Part shown: positions 1 to 7,975 of the stretch, in pieces
Layout of the letters: each line of letters starts with the position of its first letter
Position numbering within the stretch: the first letter of the stretch is position 1
DNA from: Myxococcus vastator
GTDB taxonomy: Bacteria; Myxococcota; Myxococcia; Myxococcales; Myxococcaceae
DNA length: 41,977 nt
NCBI RefSeq assembly: GCF_010894475.1
Contig: NZ_JAAIYB010000012.1
Location: 1-41,977 of the forward strand
Direction of reading: 5' to 3'
Notes under the pieces: generated by a model
Database searches by the model: none
What the model saw: the letters and a program-made list of their open reading frames with translations, nothing else
What the model was told of the DNA's origin: nothing
Made by a program: the position numbers and the translations under genes

Positions 1-1243
1 CGCGGGCGAGGGGACGGTGCCGCGCGATGAACGCCGCGGTGCTCTCCGGGCTGGCACATGCGGAGAGGATGAGCTCGGGCGTCACGAAGGCGGTGGCGAT
101 GGCATCCGCGACCCGGACGTCCTTGCTTCCAGCCGCCAGCAGCTCAATCACGTGCGGAGGCGGCGGCTGGAGCAGCGCATTGGTCCAATGCGTCGCCGGC
201 GCGGTGGCGGCCCACGAACCGGCTTCGGCCTCGCGACAGAAGGCCGCGTCGAAGGGGCGGCTCTCCGCCAGCGCGGTGACGATGTGCTCCGCCAGCGCGA
301 ACGCGGAGGCGGACCCCGCGTTGGCGCCCTGGCCCGCGACGGGGTCGTTCGTCACATGCGTGTCGCCCACCGCCAGGACGAAGCGGCCACCCGACAGAGG
401 CGCCCAGCCCTGGCGCACCGTCGGCGTGAAGGCGCCCTGGAGGTAGTCGAGTGGCCCGAGCACGCCGAAGCTCGCCGGGTCCACGCGCTCGTAGGTGGCG
501 GGGGCGAAGCGGCGCAGGAAGTCCATCAGCATCGCCTCGAAGGCGCGCGGGTCTTCGTCGTAGCGCTGCGTGCCGAGCCGGGACAGCTCACTGCCGGGCA
601 GCGCCTCGATGAGCACGCTGGGCACGCGCCCGTTCGCGGTGACGACCTGGGACTCGAAGATTTCGCCCTGGCCGGGAATCAGGTGGGCGTTCATCCCGAT
701 GGGCTCCTGCATCCGCACGCCCTTGAGCAGCGCGGCGAAGAGCATGCGCGGCGGCTGCGTGTGCGGCGACAGCTCGGGCACGCGAGGGAACAGGCGCGTC
801 AGGCCATTGCGCCCGGTGGCGACCACCATCAGCGCGTGCTGCCGCGCCAGGCGCTCCAGCACGTCCACGTCCACGGGGAGCACCTCCAGCTTGCCGCCGC
901 GCGCGACGAAGTCCTCCGCGAGGCGCGGCTGGTACTGGCGGTAGTCCACGAAGATGGAGGGGGAATCCACGCGGCCCCGGAGGCTGAACGGGTGGGGGTC
1001 GCCGTTCACATGGATGCCGATATAGAACATGTCGGCGTTGGGGCCGCTCCAGTGGTCCACGCCCAGGACGCGCTCGCGCATGCGCGTGGGGGCGTGGTGC
1101 GCCACCGTGTTGAGCAGACGGGAACCCCGTAGCCGGCTCGGCTCCTGCTCCGTGAAGATCGTCACAGGCACACCGTGGGACAGCAGCTTCAGACCCAGGT
1201 GAAGTCCCGCGGTGCCGGCGCCAACAATTCCAATGCGCTCCAT
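1..1243 (-). CDS. StyA-type FAD-dependent (styrene/indole) monooxygenase, C-terminus off the window
   Basis: Reading leftwards from the ATG at 1243 gives an uninterrupted 414-codon frame that is still open at the window edge, so the C-terminus is missing. The N-terminus starts MERIGIVGAGTAGLHLG, a Rossmann GxGxxG motif for the ADP part of FAD. A later stretch, GRFVLAVGDTHVTNDPVAGQ, is the second FAD-contact GD motif of this class. The overall layout resembles the styrene/indole monooxygenase oxygenase component (StyA family), which uses FADH2 supplied by a separate reductase to epoxidise aryl alkenes or oxidise indole. A strong ribosome-binding site (GGAGGAGAG) lies just upstream of the start. 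No StyB-like flavin reductase is visible in the window; one could lie beyond the left edge. The substrate cannot be inferred. The family call is fairly sure, the reaction is not. Confidence 0.8.
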   Translation of the reverse strand, partial: MERIGIVGAGTAGLHLGLKLLSHGVPVTIFTEQEPSRLRGSRLLNTVAHHAPTRMRERVLGVDHWSGPNADMFYIGIHVNGDPHPFSLRGRVDSPSIFVDYRQYQPRLAEDFVARGGKLEVLPVDVDVLERLARQHALMVVATGRNGLTRLFPRVPELSPHTQPPRMLFAALLKGVRMQEPIGMNAHLIPGQGEIFESQVVTANGRVPSVLIEALPGSELSRLGTQRYDEDPRAFEAMLMDFLRRFAPATYERVDPASFGVLGPLDYLQGAFTPTVRQGWAPLSGGRFVLAVGDTHVTNDPVAGQGANAGSASAFALAEHIVTALAESRPFDAAFCREAEAGSWAATAPATHWTNALLQPPPPHVIELLAAGSKDVRVADAIATAFVTPELILSACASPESTAAFIARHRPLAR

Positions 1244-1455
1244 ATGACTCTCCTCCGTGCCCCGCGCCGTCATGGCCGTGTCGGGATGGACCCCCCAAGG
1301 GTCGGGGTGGTTCCTTAACACAACACAAACGGAGATCTTCAGACGGGACGTACTTGATAGCCGAGAAAAAGAGAGGCGCATTGCGTCATGCCCTGATGGG
1401 CAGACGTGGACGTCGGGTTGGGAACAGCAAGCGCAAGGCTTTACAGTGGGGCGCA

Positions 1456-2448
1456 ATGGCCCAGTTCCTCGACGTGGCGTTGAAGGTAGGAGACCTGACC
1501 GAGTTCACCGCGGACGCGGTGCTGTTCAAATACGCACAGAGTCTCTATGGCGCGACGGGTCAAGCGGCCCGGCGCCTGGAGCTGGCGGGCGTTCCCTTGG
1601 CGCAGCTCACGCTCGTGCCCGGTGCGAGTCGCCTCGTGGAGACGCGGGGGGCCCTGACGGCGCCACTGGCGCTCTTCCTGGGCACTGTTCGTCTGGGCGA
1701 GTTCGGCTACCACGAGATTCGTCAGTTCGCGGTGCGTGCGCTGGCGGCGCTGGAGAGCCACTCGGGCCTCGCGCATGTCGCGGGCACCGTCCATGGCCCC
1801 AACTACGGCTTGGATGAAGACGAGGCCGTGCTCGCCTTCGTGGGCGGGCTCGTTGAAGCCTTCCAACGTGGCGCCGGGCCTCAATCCCTGACGCGCTTCA
1901 CGGTGGTGGAGCGGGACGCTCGCCGTGCGCAAAGACTTGCCAAGGCCTTCACACGCGGCTTGAGCGCAACGCCTGGCGTGGAGCCGCTTCCGGAGGGTGG
2001 CTTCCGGGTGCGGCGAATGTCCGCCGTGACGCAGGCGCCGTCCCTGGCGACGGCGGGCACTGTGTCCATGGCAAAGCCTCACGCCTTCGTGGCCATGCCT
2101 TTCGCACCCGAACTGGAGGACACGTATCACTACGGCATCCAGGGCCCGGTGAAGGCCGCGGGCATGCTGTGCGAGCGCGTGGACCAGGAGCTGTTCGACG
2201 GCCCCATCATCCAGCGCATCCGCGAGCGCATCGAGACGGCGAAGGTGGTGATTGCCGACCTGTCCCTGGCCAATCCGAACGTGTACCTGGAGGTCGGCTA
2301 TGCGTGGGGGCGCGGGCGGCCCACGCTGCTGCTGGTGCGTGACGTGAACGAGCTTCGCTTCGACGTCGCGTCCTATCGCTGCATCGTCTACCGCAACATC
2401 CGTGAGCTGGAGACGCTGCTGTCTAAGGAACTCCAGCGCATGGACTGA
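1456..2448 (+). CDS. Two-domain protein with N-terminal macro-like region and C-terminal TIR-like/nucleoside deoxyribosyltransferase-like domain
   Basis: This is a 330-residue protein if started at the ATG at 1456, preceded by GTGGGG; the frame is open back to 1354, but that extension is basic and non-globular. Residues 207-325 form a recognisable domain: HAFVAMPF, then DGPIIQRIRERIETAKVVIA and ADLSLANPNVYLEVGYAWGR. This is the 'FVxMPF...VIADLxxxNPNVxxELG' signature of TIR-like/nucleoside 2-deoxyribosyltransferase-like proteins, with the putative catalytic Glu at E279. Such domains occur in NAD- or nucleotide-cleaving effectors of bacterial immunity. The N-terminal ~200 residues (GDLTEFTADAVLFKYAQSLY, then HGPNYGLDEDEA) resemble a macro or leucyl-aminopeptidase-N fold, but this is only a pattern impression. 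The gene stands alone, divergent from the monooxygenase. A defence role is inference. Confidence 0.7.
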   Translation: MAQFLDVALKVGDLTEFTADAVLFKYAQSLYGATGQAARRLELAGVPLAQLTLVPGASRLVETRGALTAPLALFLGTVRLGEFGYHEIRQFAVRALAALESHSGLAHVAGTVHGPNYGLDEDEAVLAFVGGLVEAFQRGAGPQSLTRFTVVERDARRAQRLAKAFTRGLSATPGVEPLPEGGFRVRRMSAVTQAPSLATAGTVSMAKPHAFVAMPFAPELEDTYHYGIQGPVKAAGMLCERVDQELFDGPIIQRIRERIETAKVVIADLSLANPNVYLEVGYAWGRGRPTLLLVRDVNELRFDVASYRCIVYRNIRELETLLSKELQRMD

Positions 2449-2458
2449 GCGGCGCGCG

Positions 2459-3559
2459 TCACCAGCCGCGCGCGGTGATGGCGTGCGTGCCGGCCCAGGT
2501 GCCCTGGCGCAGCAGGTGCAGCCGGTCGTGCAGGTTGACGGAGGCACAGGCGTGGTTGGGTACCACGCGCACGCGGTCGCCCACGCGGGGCCGCCAGGCG
2601 GTGCGGGAGAGGTCGAGCAGGCCGTGCTCCTCCGACAGGCCGCGCACCAGGATGTCCGGCATGTCGAGCAGGGCGCCGTACCCGCCTGCGTCCGCGAAGC
2701 CCTCCTCCTTGGCCAGGGCCTTGGAGCCCGCGTCGATGACGGCCTGTCCTGGCACCGTGGTGCTCACCACCGTGGCCAGCACGGAGTACGCGCATTCGTC
2801 CCACTGGCATGCGCCCACCGCCGCGGAGTTGCGGTCGTTGAAGATGTTGATGCCCGGGCGAATCTCCGTGAGCCCGGTGACTTCGTGCGAACGCCACAGC
2901 GTCGGCGTGGAGCCACCACTCACGGTAGAGGGCCGCAGTCCCGCGTCCGTCAGGGTGCCCACGTAGGTGGCCAGCCGCGCGGCTTGCTCGCGCATCGCCG
3001 GGCCCAGCTCCGCCTGGGGCATGCGCAGGTGGCCGGCGTAGAAGGTGATGCCTCGGTACTCCAGGCCACTGCTGTTCGTCACGGCGCGAGCCAGGGCGAC
3101 TGCGTCCTCGGGGGATTGGACGCCCACGCGCCGCATGCCCAGGTCCAACTCCACCAGCACGCCCACGGTGCGGCCAGCCCGGCGGGCCTCGCGGCTCAAC
3201 AGCTCCAGCGCTTCGCCCGAGTCCAGGGCCACGGTGAGCCGGACGTGAGAGGGCAGCCGCATGAGCCGGACGAGCCGCTCCGCTCCCACGGGAGGATAGG
3301 CGAGCAACACGTCGTCGCAGACGGCGGCCATGACCTCGGCTTCGCGCACGGTGGCCACGGTGACGCCCTGGGCTCCTGCGGCGAGCTGAAGCGCGGCCAG
3401 CTCCGGCGTCTTGTGCGTCTTCGTGTGTGGCCGCCACCGCAGGCCGTGCTGGCGGGTGTACGCGGCCACTCGCTTCAGGTTGGCGTCCACGCGGTCCAGG
3501 TCCACGAGGGCGGCGGGTGTCGTCATCATGTCCAGCGAGGTCACGTCCATGCCTCGCAT
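2459..3559 (-). CDS. DSD1-family PLP enzyme (D-threonine aldolase / D-serine dehydratase type)
   Basis: The 366-residue product matches the fold-type III PLP enzymes related to alanine racemase that cleave D-threonine or deaminate D-serine. RPHTKTHK at residues 43-50 holds the expected PLP lysine (K47). SGGSTPT is the phosphate-binding loop, RPGINIFND follows, and near the C-terminus PNHACASVNLHD supplies the metal-binding His and Cys (H336, C338) of eukaryotic-type D-serine dehydratases. Length is normal for the family. The start at 3559 follows GGGGTGCC at good spacing; an in-frame ATG at 3550 is equally possible. The same frame continues open to 4801 without a start signal, antisense to the next gene, and that part is a shadow. 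Divergent from the AlkZ-like gene. Whether the substrate is D-Thr, D-Ser or another D-3-hydroxy amino acid cannot be decided. Confidence 0.88.
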   Translation of the reverse strand: MRGMDVTSLDMMTTPAALVDLDRVDANLKRVAAYTRQHGLRWRPHTKTHKTPELAALQLAAGAQGVTVATVREAEVMAAVCDDVLLAYPPVGAERLVRLMRLPSHVRLTVALDSGEALELLSREARRAGRTVGVLVELDLGMRRVGVQSPEDAVALARAVTNSSGLEYRGITFYAGHLRMPQAELGPAMREQAARLATYVGTLTDAGLRPSTVSGGSTPTLWRSHEVTGLTEIRPGINIFNDRNSAAVGACQWDECAYSVLATVVSTTVPGQAVIDAGSKALAKEEGFADAGGYGALLDMPDILVRGLSEEHGLLDLSRTAWRPRVGDRVRVVPNHACASVNLHDRLHLLRQGTWAGTHAITARGW

Positions 3560-3626
3560 GGTGGCACCCCGAAGCGCCCGGCTCCAGGGTGTCTGGGGGC
3601 GTTCGTCTCGCGTTCGTGAAGTGCTA

Positions 3627-3648
3627 CACCTCCGCGACCCGCGAGGTG
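3627..3648. promoter_or_regulatory. Imperfect inverted repeat in a divergent promoter region
   Basis: CACCTCCGCG, a 3-nt spacer ACC, then CGCGAGGTG: nine pairs with one unpaired C. It lies in the 129-bp gap between the DSD1-family gene and the AlkZ-like gene, about 40 bp before the latter's start. It could be an operator or a leader hairpin; there is no direct evidence of function. Confidence 0.25.
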
Positions 3649-3688
3649 AGGCGGCACATTCCATTGCTCGCCACGCGGGAGAGGCCAC

Positions 3689-4789
3689 ATGCCAGACACC
3701 TCGTTGACCCTCAGGGCCCTCAACCGCGCGACGCTGGCGCGACAGATGTTGCTGGCGCGTGAGCAGACCTCCGTGCTCGGCGCGGTGGAGCGGCTCCTGG
3801 CGCTCCAGGCCCAGCAGGCGAAGCCGCCGTTCGTCGGCCTGTGGTCGCGTGTCGAGGGCTTCGAGCGAGCTGCGCTCCAGGTTTTGCTTCAGTGCAGGGA
3901 GGTGGTCCGGGCCACGTTGATGCGTGGCACGCTGCACCTCGCGAGCGCGGGGGACTACCGGAACCTGCGCGCCAGCTTCACGCCGCTGCTCGAAGCCTCG
4001 GTGGCGTCGGTGCTTCGCGAGCGCGCGAAGGGGCTGGACGTCGCTTCGCTCGTCAAGGAGGCGCGCGCCTTCTTCGAGGAGGCCCCGCGCACCTTCGAGG
4101 CGCTCCGCGACCACCTGGTGGCCCGCCATCCCCAGGGTGACGAGCGCGCCATGGGCTTCGCGGTGCGCATGTTCCTGCCGCTCATCCAGGTGCCCACGGA
4201 GACGGAGTGGGGCTATCCCGGCACCACGGACTTCGCGGTCGCGGAAGCGTGGCTGGGGGCGCCCTTGCGAGCCGAGGCGGACCTGCCCACGCTGGTGCAG
4301 CGCTACCTCGCGGCCTTCGGTCCGGCGTCGGTGTCGGATGCCCAGACGTGGTCGGGCCTCAAGGGCCTGAAGCCCGCCTTTGAAGCGCTGCGCCCTTCGC
4401 TGCGCACGTTCCGGGACGAGAAGGGGCGGGAGCTGTTCGATTTGCCCGAGGCGCCTCGTCCGGACGAGGACACGCCCGCGCCCCCGCGCTTCCTCCCGGA
4501 GTTCGACAGCCTGGTGCTGGGCCATGATGACCGGGCCCGGCTGGTGGATGAGGCGTACCGCGCCAGGCTCATCACCAAGAACCTGCGCATCCCCGCGACG
4601 TTTCTCGTGGACGGCTTCGTCGCCGGGACGTGGACGGTGGAGCGCAAGCGCGCGATGGCCGCGCTCGTCGTCGAGCCCTTCGCGCCGCTCAAGAAGAAGA
4701 AGGACCGTGACGCGCTCGCGAGGGAGGGTGAGGCGCTCCTGCGCTTCCTTGAGCCCGAAGCCCGCACGTTCGAGGTTCGAGGGAATTAG
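3689..4789 (+). CDS. Winged-helix (HTH_42) protein, AlkZ/YcaQ-like DNA glycosylase candidate
   Basis: The 366-residue protein belongs to the tandem winged-helix HTH_42 family (PF06224), which includes the interstrand-crosslink DNA glycosylases AlkZ and YcaQ. Near the N-terminus it has ALQAQQAKPP with Q40-A-Q42, matching in place and form the catalytic QxQ motif described for AlkZ; YcaQ-type members have QxD instead. The family landmarks RGTLHLASAGDY, DSLVLGHDDRARLVDEAYR and VDGFVAGTW are all present, so the protein looks complete. GGGAGAGG precedes the ATG. Members with QxQ are often tied to natural-product self-resistance, but no biosynthetic cluster is visible nearby. Many databases would list it only as a winged-helix DNA-binding domain protein. 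Function is inferred from the motif. Confidence 0.85.
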   Translation: MPDTSLTLRALNRATLARQMLLAREQTSVLGAVERLLALQAQQAKPPFVGLWSRVEGFERAALQVLLQCREVVRATLMRGTLHLASAGDYRNLRASFTPLLEASVASVLRERAKGLDVASLVKEARAFFEEAPRTFEALRDHLVARHPQGDERAMGFAVRMFLPLIQVPTETEWGYPGTTDFAVAEAWLGAPLRAEADLPTLVQRYLAAFGPASVSDAQTWSGLKGLKPAFEALRPSLRTFRDEKGRELFDLPEAPRPDEDTPAPPRFLPEFDSLVLGHDDRARLVDEAYRARLITKNLRIPATFLVDGFVAGTWTVERKRAMAALVVEPFAPLKKKKDRDALAREGEALLRFLEPEARTFEVRGN

Positions 4790-4861
4790 TCGGAACGGCA
4801 TCCACCTCGCCCTCCTTCACCTGGGCTGCAGCCTTACTCTGCTGCGGAGGCTCGCCGGGCA

Positions 4862-6088
4862 TTATTGAGTTGTTCCAAGCTCCCGAACGAGCGGAGAGCG
4901 CGAGAAGTGCTCGTCGAGGGTCTTCTGATGCTCGGGCTGAGCGAGAGGACGCAGCCGAGTCCATTCGTCCAGGCAGCGCTGCACGAACTCGCGGCCGGTC
5001 CGTACGAGGTCGGTGTCGTGGCCGTACTTGAGCAGGAACTTCTCGACCCGTGCGATGTGCTCCCAGGTGATGCGGTCCAGGACCTTCTCCTTGGCCAGTG
5101 GGAGCGCGAGGTCCTGGGGCAGGTACTGACGAACACACACGAAGTCATAGGCGGGGGAGAGCCGAGCCGTCCGCCCGTCCGGATAGATGAGCGACCAGTT
5201 CTTGAGGTGCGCGTCCGTATTGCAGCACAGCAGGAGGAAGAGGACACGCCGCAGGTATTCCGCCAGGTCCTCGGGGCCGCAGAGGTCGCCGATGAAGCGC
5301 GCGAGGCCATCCAGGCTCCACCCCGTGTACTTCATTTCAGGAGGAAGTCCTCGAACCTGGGCGAAGTCTTCCTGGTGCACGCGGCTGCCATCGACGACCC
5401 GGTCGTACCGTTCGATGGCAAAGACGTGCTCACCGAGGGCATGGAAGCGCTCGTCCAGCCCCTCGATGTCACGCGCCGCGATGAGCCGATGCCGGGGCAC
5501 GTTCAAGCCGGAGGCCGCGGCCCAGGCCATCGTGACGAACTCGTTCTCCGGGAGCTTCGGGTAGGTCTCCGAGCCGAACTTGAGGATCCACCGTCCCCCC
5601 ATGCCCCGGAAGGGCAGCGTGAAGCGTTGTTCTGCGCTCTCGACCGCGGAGAACTTCAGCTGGACACCGCCGAGCGAGAAGCGCATCCCTCCGTCTACCG
5701 GAGGCGCTATTGCCCCAGGCTCGTCGAACGCACGGGCGCGGGGAGGCACAACCACCTTGTCTGTCGTGGGACGAACGATGACAGCGCCAGGGAGGTCCTC
5801 GCCGACGATGGCCAGGGTGTCGGCCGCGGAGCCCGGCGCGAACTGCGTCTGCACCATGGCCTGGAGGGCGCCTTCCGGAAGGAGATTGGCGAAGAAGGTC
5901 GGAAGCTCACCCGGGAAGCGGGCCTGGCGGAAGACCCGGTGCTCCCGACGCTCCTCGAACTGCTGGCCGAGCACGGGTCGCTGGCGCAGGGAGGCGTAGG
6001 ACTCGTCGAGCACGAACGAGATGACCGCCGTGTGCTCCTCGCGAACGATGGCTCCAACCCGCGTGGAGTTCAGGAACACGTCGAGCAT
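4862..6088 (-). CDS. HipA-family serine/threonine kinase toxin
   Basis: The 408-residue protein is a complete HipA-type kinase. It has an N-terminal HipA-coupling subdomain (about 1-105), then FSLGGVQLKF (137-146), equivalent to the flexible loop holding the autophosphorylated serine in E. coli HipA. WILKF places the ATP-binding lysine at K170, followed by ERYDR (226-230) and HQEDF (239-243). The catalytic loop CCNTDAHLKN gives D292 and N297, and SPAYDFV gives the metal-binding D315. Known HipA and HipT kinases phosphorylate tRNA synthetases or other translation targets; the target here is unknown. Its ATG shares one base with the TGA of the upstream DUF262 gene (TGATG at 6090-6086), so the two are translationally coupled. 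There is no HipB-like DNA-binding antitoxin on either side, which is unusual. It ends 72 bp from the convergent AlkZ-like gene. Confidence 0.92.
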   Translation of the reverse strand: MLDVFLNSTRVGAIVREEHTAVISFVLDESYASLRQRPVLGQQFEERREHRVFRQARFPGELPTFFANLLPEGALQAMVQTQFAPGSAADTLAIVGEDLPGAVIVRPTTDKVVVPPRARAFDEPGAIAPPVDGGMRFSLGGVQLKFSAVESAEQRFTLPFRGMGGRWILKFGSETYPKLPENEFVTMAWAAASGLNVPRHRLIAARDIEGLDERFHALGEHVFAIERYDRVVDGSRVHQEDFAQVRGLPPEMKYTGWSLDGLARFIGDLCGPEDLAEYLRRVLFLLLCCNTDAHLKNWSLIYPDGRTARLSPAYDFVCVRQYLPQDLALPLAKEKVLDRITWEHIARVEKFLLKYGHDTDLVRTGREFVQRCLDEWTRLRPLAQPEHQKTLDEHFSRSPLVRELGTTQ

Positions 6089-7686
6089 CAGGCGGACTCC
6101 TCGTCGAAATACGCGTCTAGCGGCGGCCGGTCGTGATCCGCATCGTCGACGCCCGCCCAGGCTCGAAGCGTGGTCTGCACGTACCGGGTGAGCGCCCTGG
6201 CGCGGCAGGCTTCGAAGGCCTCGCTGTGTCCAGCGATGAGTGCCGCCAGCATGGCGTCGTCCAAGCAGTGGCTTTCGAGGGTTGCGGCATTCTGCCCTGC
6301 GCTGAGCTCACCAACGTCGAACTTCGGGTGCAGCAGATAGTCGGCGATGGTTCCCTTCCCCTGGACGACCGCGCCCGGGAAGTGGTCCTGCTTTTCGATG
6401 AGTGTGCCGAGCTCCAGAGGCTCACCGCGGTCTTCGCCGGTCAGCCACCGCGGCTCCAAGGCCGCGAGCGCGACAAGCTCTATCTTCGTCCTTGCCGTTC
6501 GCCGGTTGAAGGGCTGCAGCGGCGCCGCGAGGGCTTCGTCGACGTCGGCACGGTTCCCGAGCTTCAGGAGGCGCTGGATCGTTCCGTGTTGGTCGTCGTC
6601 GATGGCCTGCCACTTCGGTTGATCGGTCTTGTAGTCCAGCCGGTGGTCGCCGCTGAGGTTGCCTCGCCAGAACCAGCGGACCATCAGGGCGCGGTTTCGG
6701 TCATGCAGCTTCGGGTGAGCATCGAAGAGCTTCGCGAGTGTCGACACGACATTGCCATACGGGAGCCAGTCGACATGGGGAACGCCACAGTCCCTGGCCA
6801 GGAACTCGACGGTTCGCACGAGCGCCTGGGAGACACGGGAAAAGACTGCCGGCACCTCGGCTGCGGAGAGCACGTCGACGAGCTTCGCGCTCGACGGTTT
6901 TCCGGCGACCGCGAGCGCCGCGCGTTCGATCTGCTTTCCTTCGAGCTCGCCGAAGCCCATCTGGGTCAGCTCGGCGCGGACCCGTTCAATGGGCTTGCCC
7001 TCCTCGCGTGTGGCATGGAGTGCCTCGAACACCTCGTCGGTGCGGAGCGCGCGGCTGTTCCGGTTCATCCGGGCGAACATGACCTTCACGACGTCTTCGG
7101 TCTTGTCGTTGAAAGGCACGATGTATGCGGGCAGCAGGTATTCGCGCAGCTGGCCCGCGATCTGGTCGGCCCGGTCACTGAATTCGTCAGGCAGGGCGCG
7201 TTCGCGGAGCCACTTGTTCAGGAGCGCGGAGCTTGCGAGCACGTGGGTGGGGACCCAGTGCGGCGGCGGCGCGCGCCTTCGGGCTCCGAGCACGAAGGCA
7301 TTGGCCTCCAGGTCGAAATAGATGGGCCGGTATGCTCCCGAGTGTTCATCGATCAGCGCCATGGCCAGCGTCGATAGGCGTTGCTGCCCGTCGACCACCC
7401 ACAACGCATCGTTCACTTCTCCGACGTCGGCGGTGAAGCCGCCCAGGACGACTCGCTCGGCGGGGGCGGCGCCCTGGGCGAGCAGCAAGGTGCCGACCGG
7501 AAAGCCTTTCTGGAGGCTGTCGAAGAGCAGGCGCCGGTCTTCATCGTGCCAGCGGAAGCGCCGCTGGAAGTAGGGGATGCGCACCTTTCCGGCTCGGATG
7601 AACTCAAGCAGCTTCGCGACGCTGTGCGTCTTCGTCTCGAGCGCCGACGTGCTGAGTCCATCGGCGGTGCGGTTCGTGCTCGACAT
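6088..7686 (-). CDS. DUF262 (GmrS/ParB-Srx-fold) domain protein coupled to HipA
   Basis: This 532-residue protein carries a DUF262 domain: RIPYFQRRFRW (36-46), then VVDGQQRLSTL with the diagnostic DGQQR motif (99-103), then FARMNRNSRALRTDEVFEAL (about 204-223). DUF262 is the N-terminal nucleotide-sensing domain of the GmrSD type IV restriction enzyme and of other phage-defence proteins. The C-terminal half is helical and ends with a region like other DUF262 C-termini, but I see no DUF1524-type HNH motif (HxxP...HxxN). This copy may therefore lack the usual nuclease. The start at 7686 is well supported by GGGAGGGG upstream. It is the first gene of a two-gene unit with the HipA kinase. A regulatory, antitoxin-like or sensor role for the kinase is inference from the coupling. 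Confidence 0.88.
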   Translation of the reverse strand: MSSTNRTADGLSTSALETKTHSVAKLLEFIRAGKVRIPYFQRRFRWHDEDRRLLFDSLQKGFPVGTLLLAQGAAPAERVVLGGFTADVGEVNDALWVVDGQQRLSTLAMALIDEHSGAYRPIYFDLEANAFVLGARRRAPPPHWVPTHVLASSALLNKWLRERALPDEFSDRADQIAGQLREYLLPAYIVPFNDKTEDVVKVMFARMNRNSRALRTDEVFEALHATREEGKPIERVRAELTQMGFGELEGKQIERAALAVAGKPSSAKLVDVLSAAEVPAVFSRVSQALVRTVEFLARDCGVPHVDWLPYGNVVSTLAKLFDAHPKLHDRNRALMVRWFWRGNLSGDHRLDYKTDQPKWQAIDDDQHGTIQRLLKLGNRADVDEALAAPLQPFNRRTARTKIELVALAALEPRWLTGEDRGEPLELGTLIEKQDHFPGAVVQGKGTIADYLLHPKFDVGELSAGQNAATLESHCLDDAMLAALIAGHSEAFEACRARALTRYVQTTLRAWAGVDDADHDRPPLDAYFDEESA

Positions 7687-7975
7687 GGTTCACCCCTCCC
7701 GCTGCGGTGCGCGGCCCGCCCGTCTTCAAGCACGCAGGACTCTGGCACGCACGGTGTTGACGCGCCACGGGTTCTACGCTCGTGGTTCCAGGTGCGACCA
7801 GGACAGCGCGGCAGGAGGGGCGAACCCTGGACTCTTCCCCGGCCTTGGTTCGGGACCAGGTGGCGGCACGCTGGCCCGGGAGAACCCACTGCGCTGCCAC
7901 TACAGTGCGTCGTGCTTTTCCGCTTTTCCTCGGGCTAGGCTGCTCATGCAGCTTGCTCAAGAAAGGTGGTTTCGC
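7687..7975. other. Divergent intergenic region
   Basis: These 289 bases separate the DUF262-HipA unit (leftward) from the repeat lipoprotein (rightward). No gene, strong palindrome or clear sigma-70 pair was found. Promoters for both directions presumably lie here. The frame of the lipoprotein is open through the last part, but that extension has no signal-peptide logic. Confidence 0.4.

Noticed and set aside
2459-4801. A 780-codon minus-strand frame joining the DSD1-family gene to an upstream extension
   Set aside because: The upstream half is the antisense of the AlkZ-like gene, rich in Arg and Glu, with no family match; the real start is at 3559 or 3550.
6133-7377. A 414-codon plus-strand frame opposite the DUF262 gene, considered as a possible antisense partner
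   Set aside because: No domain, no ribosome-binding site and typical shadow composition; the DUF262 frame carries the conserved motifs.
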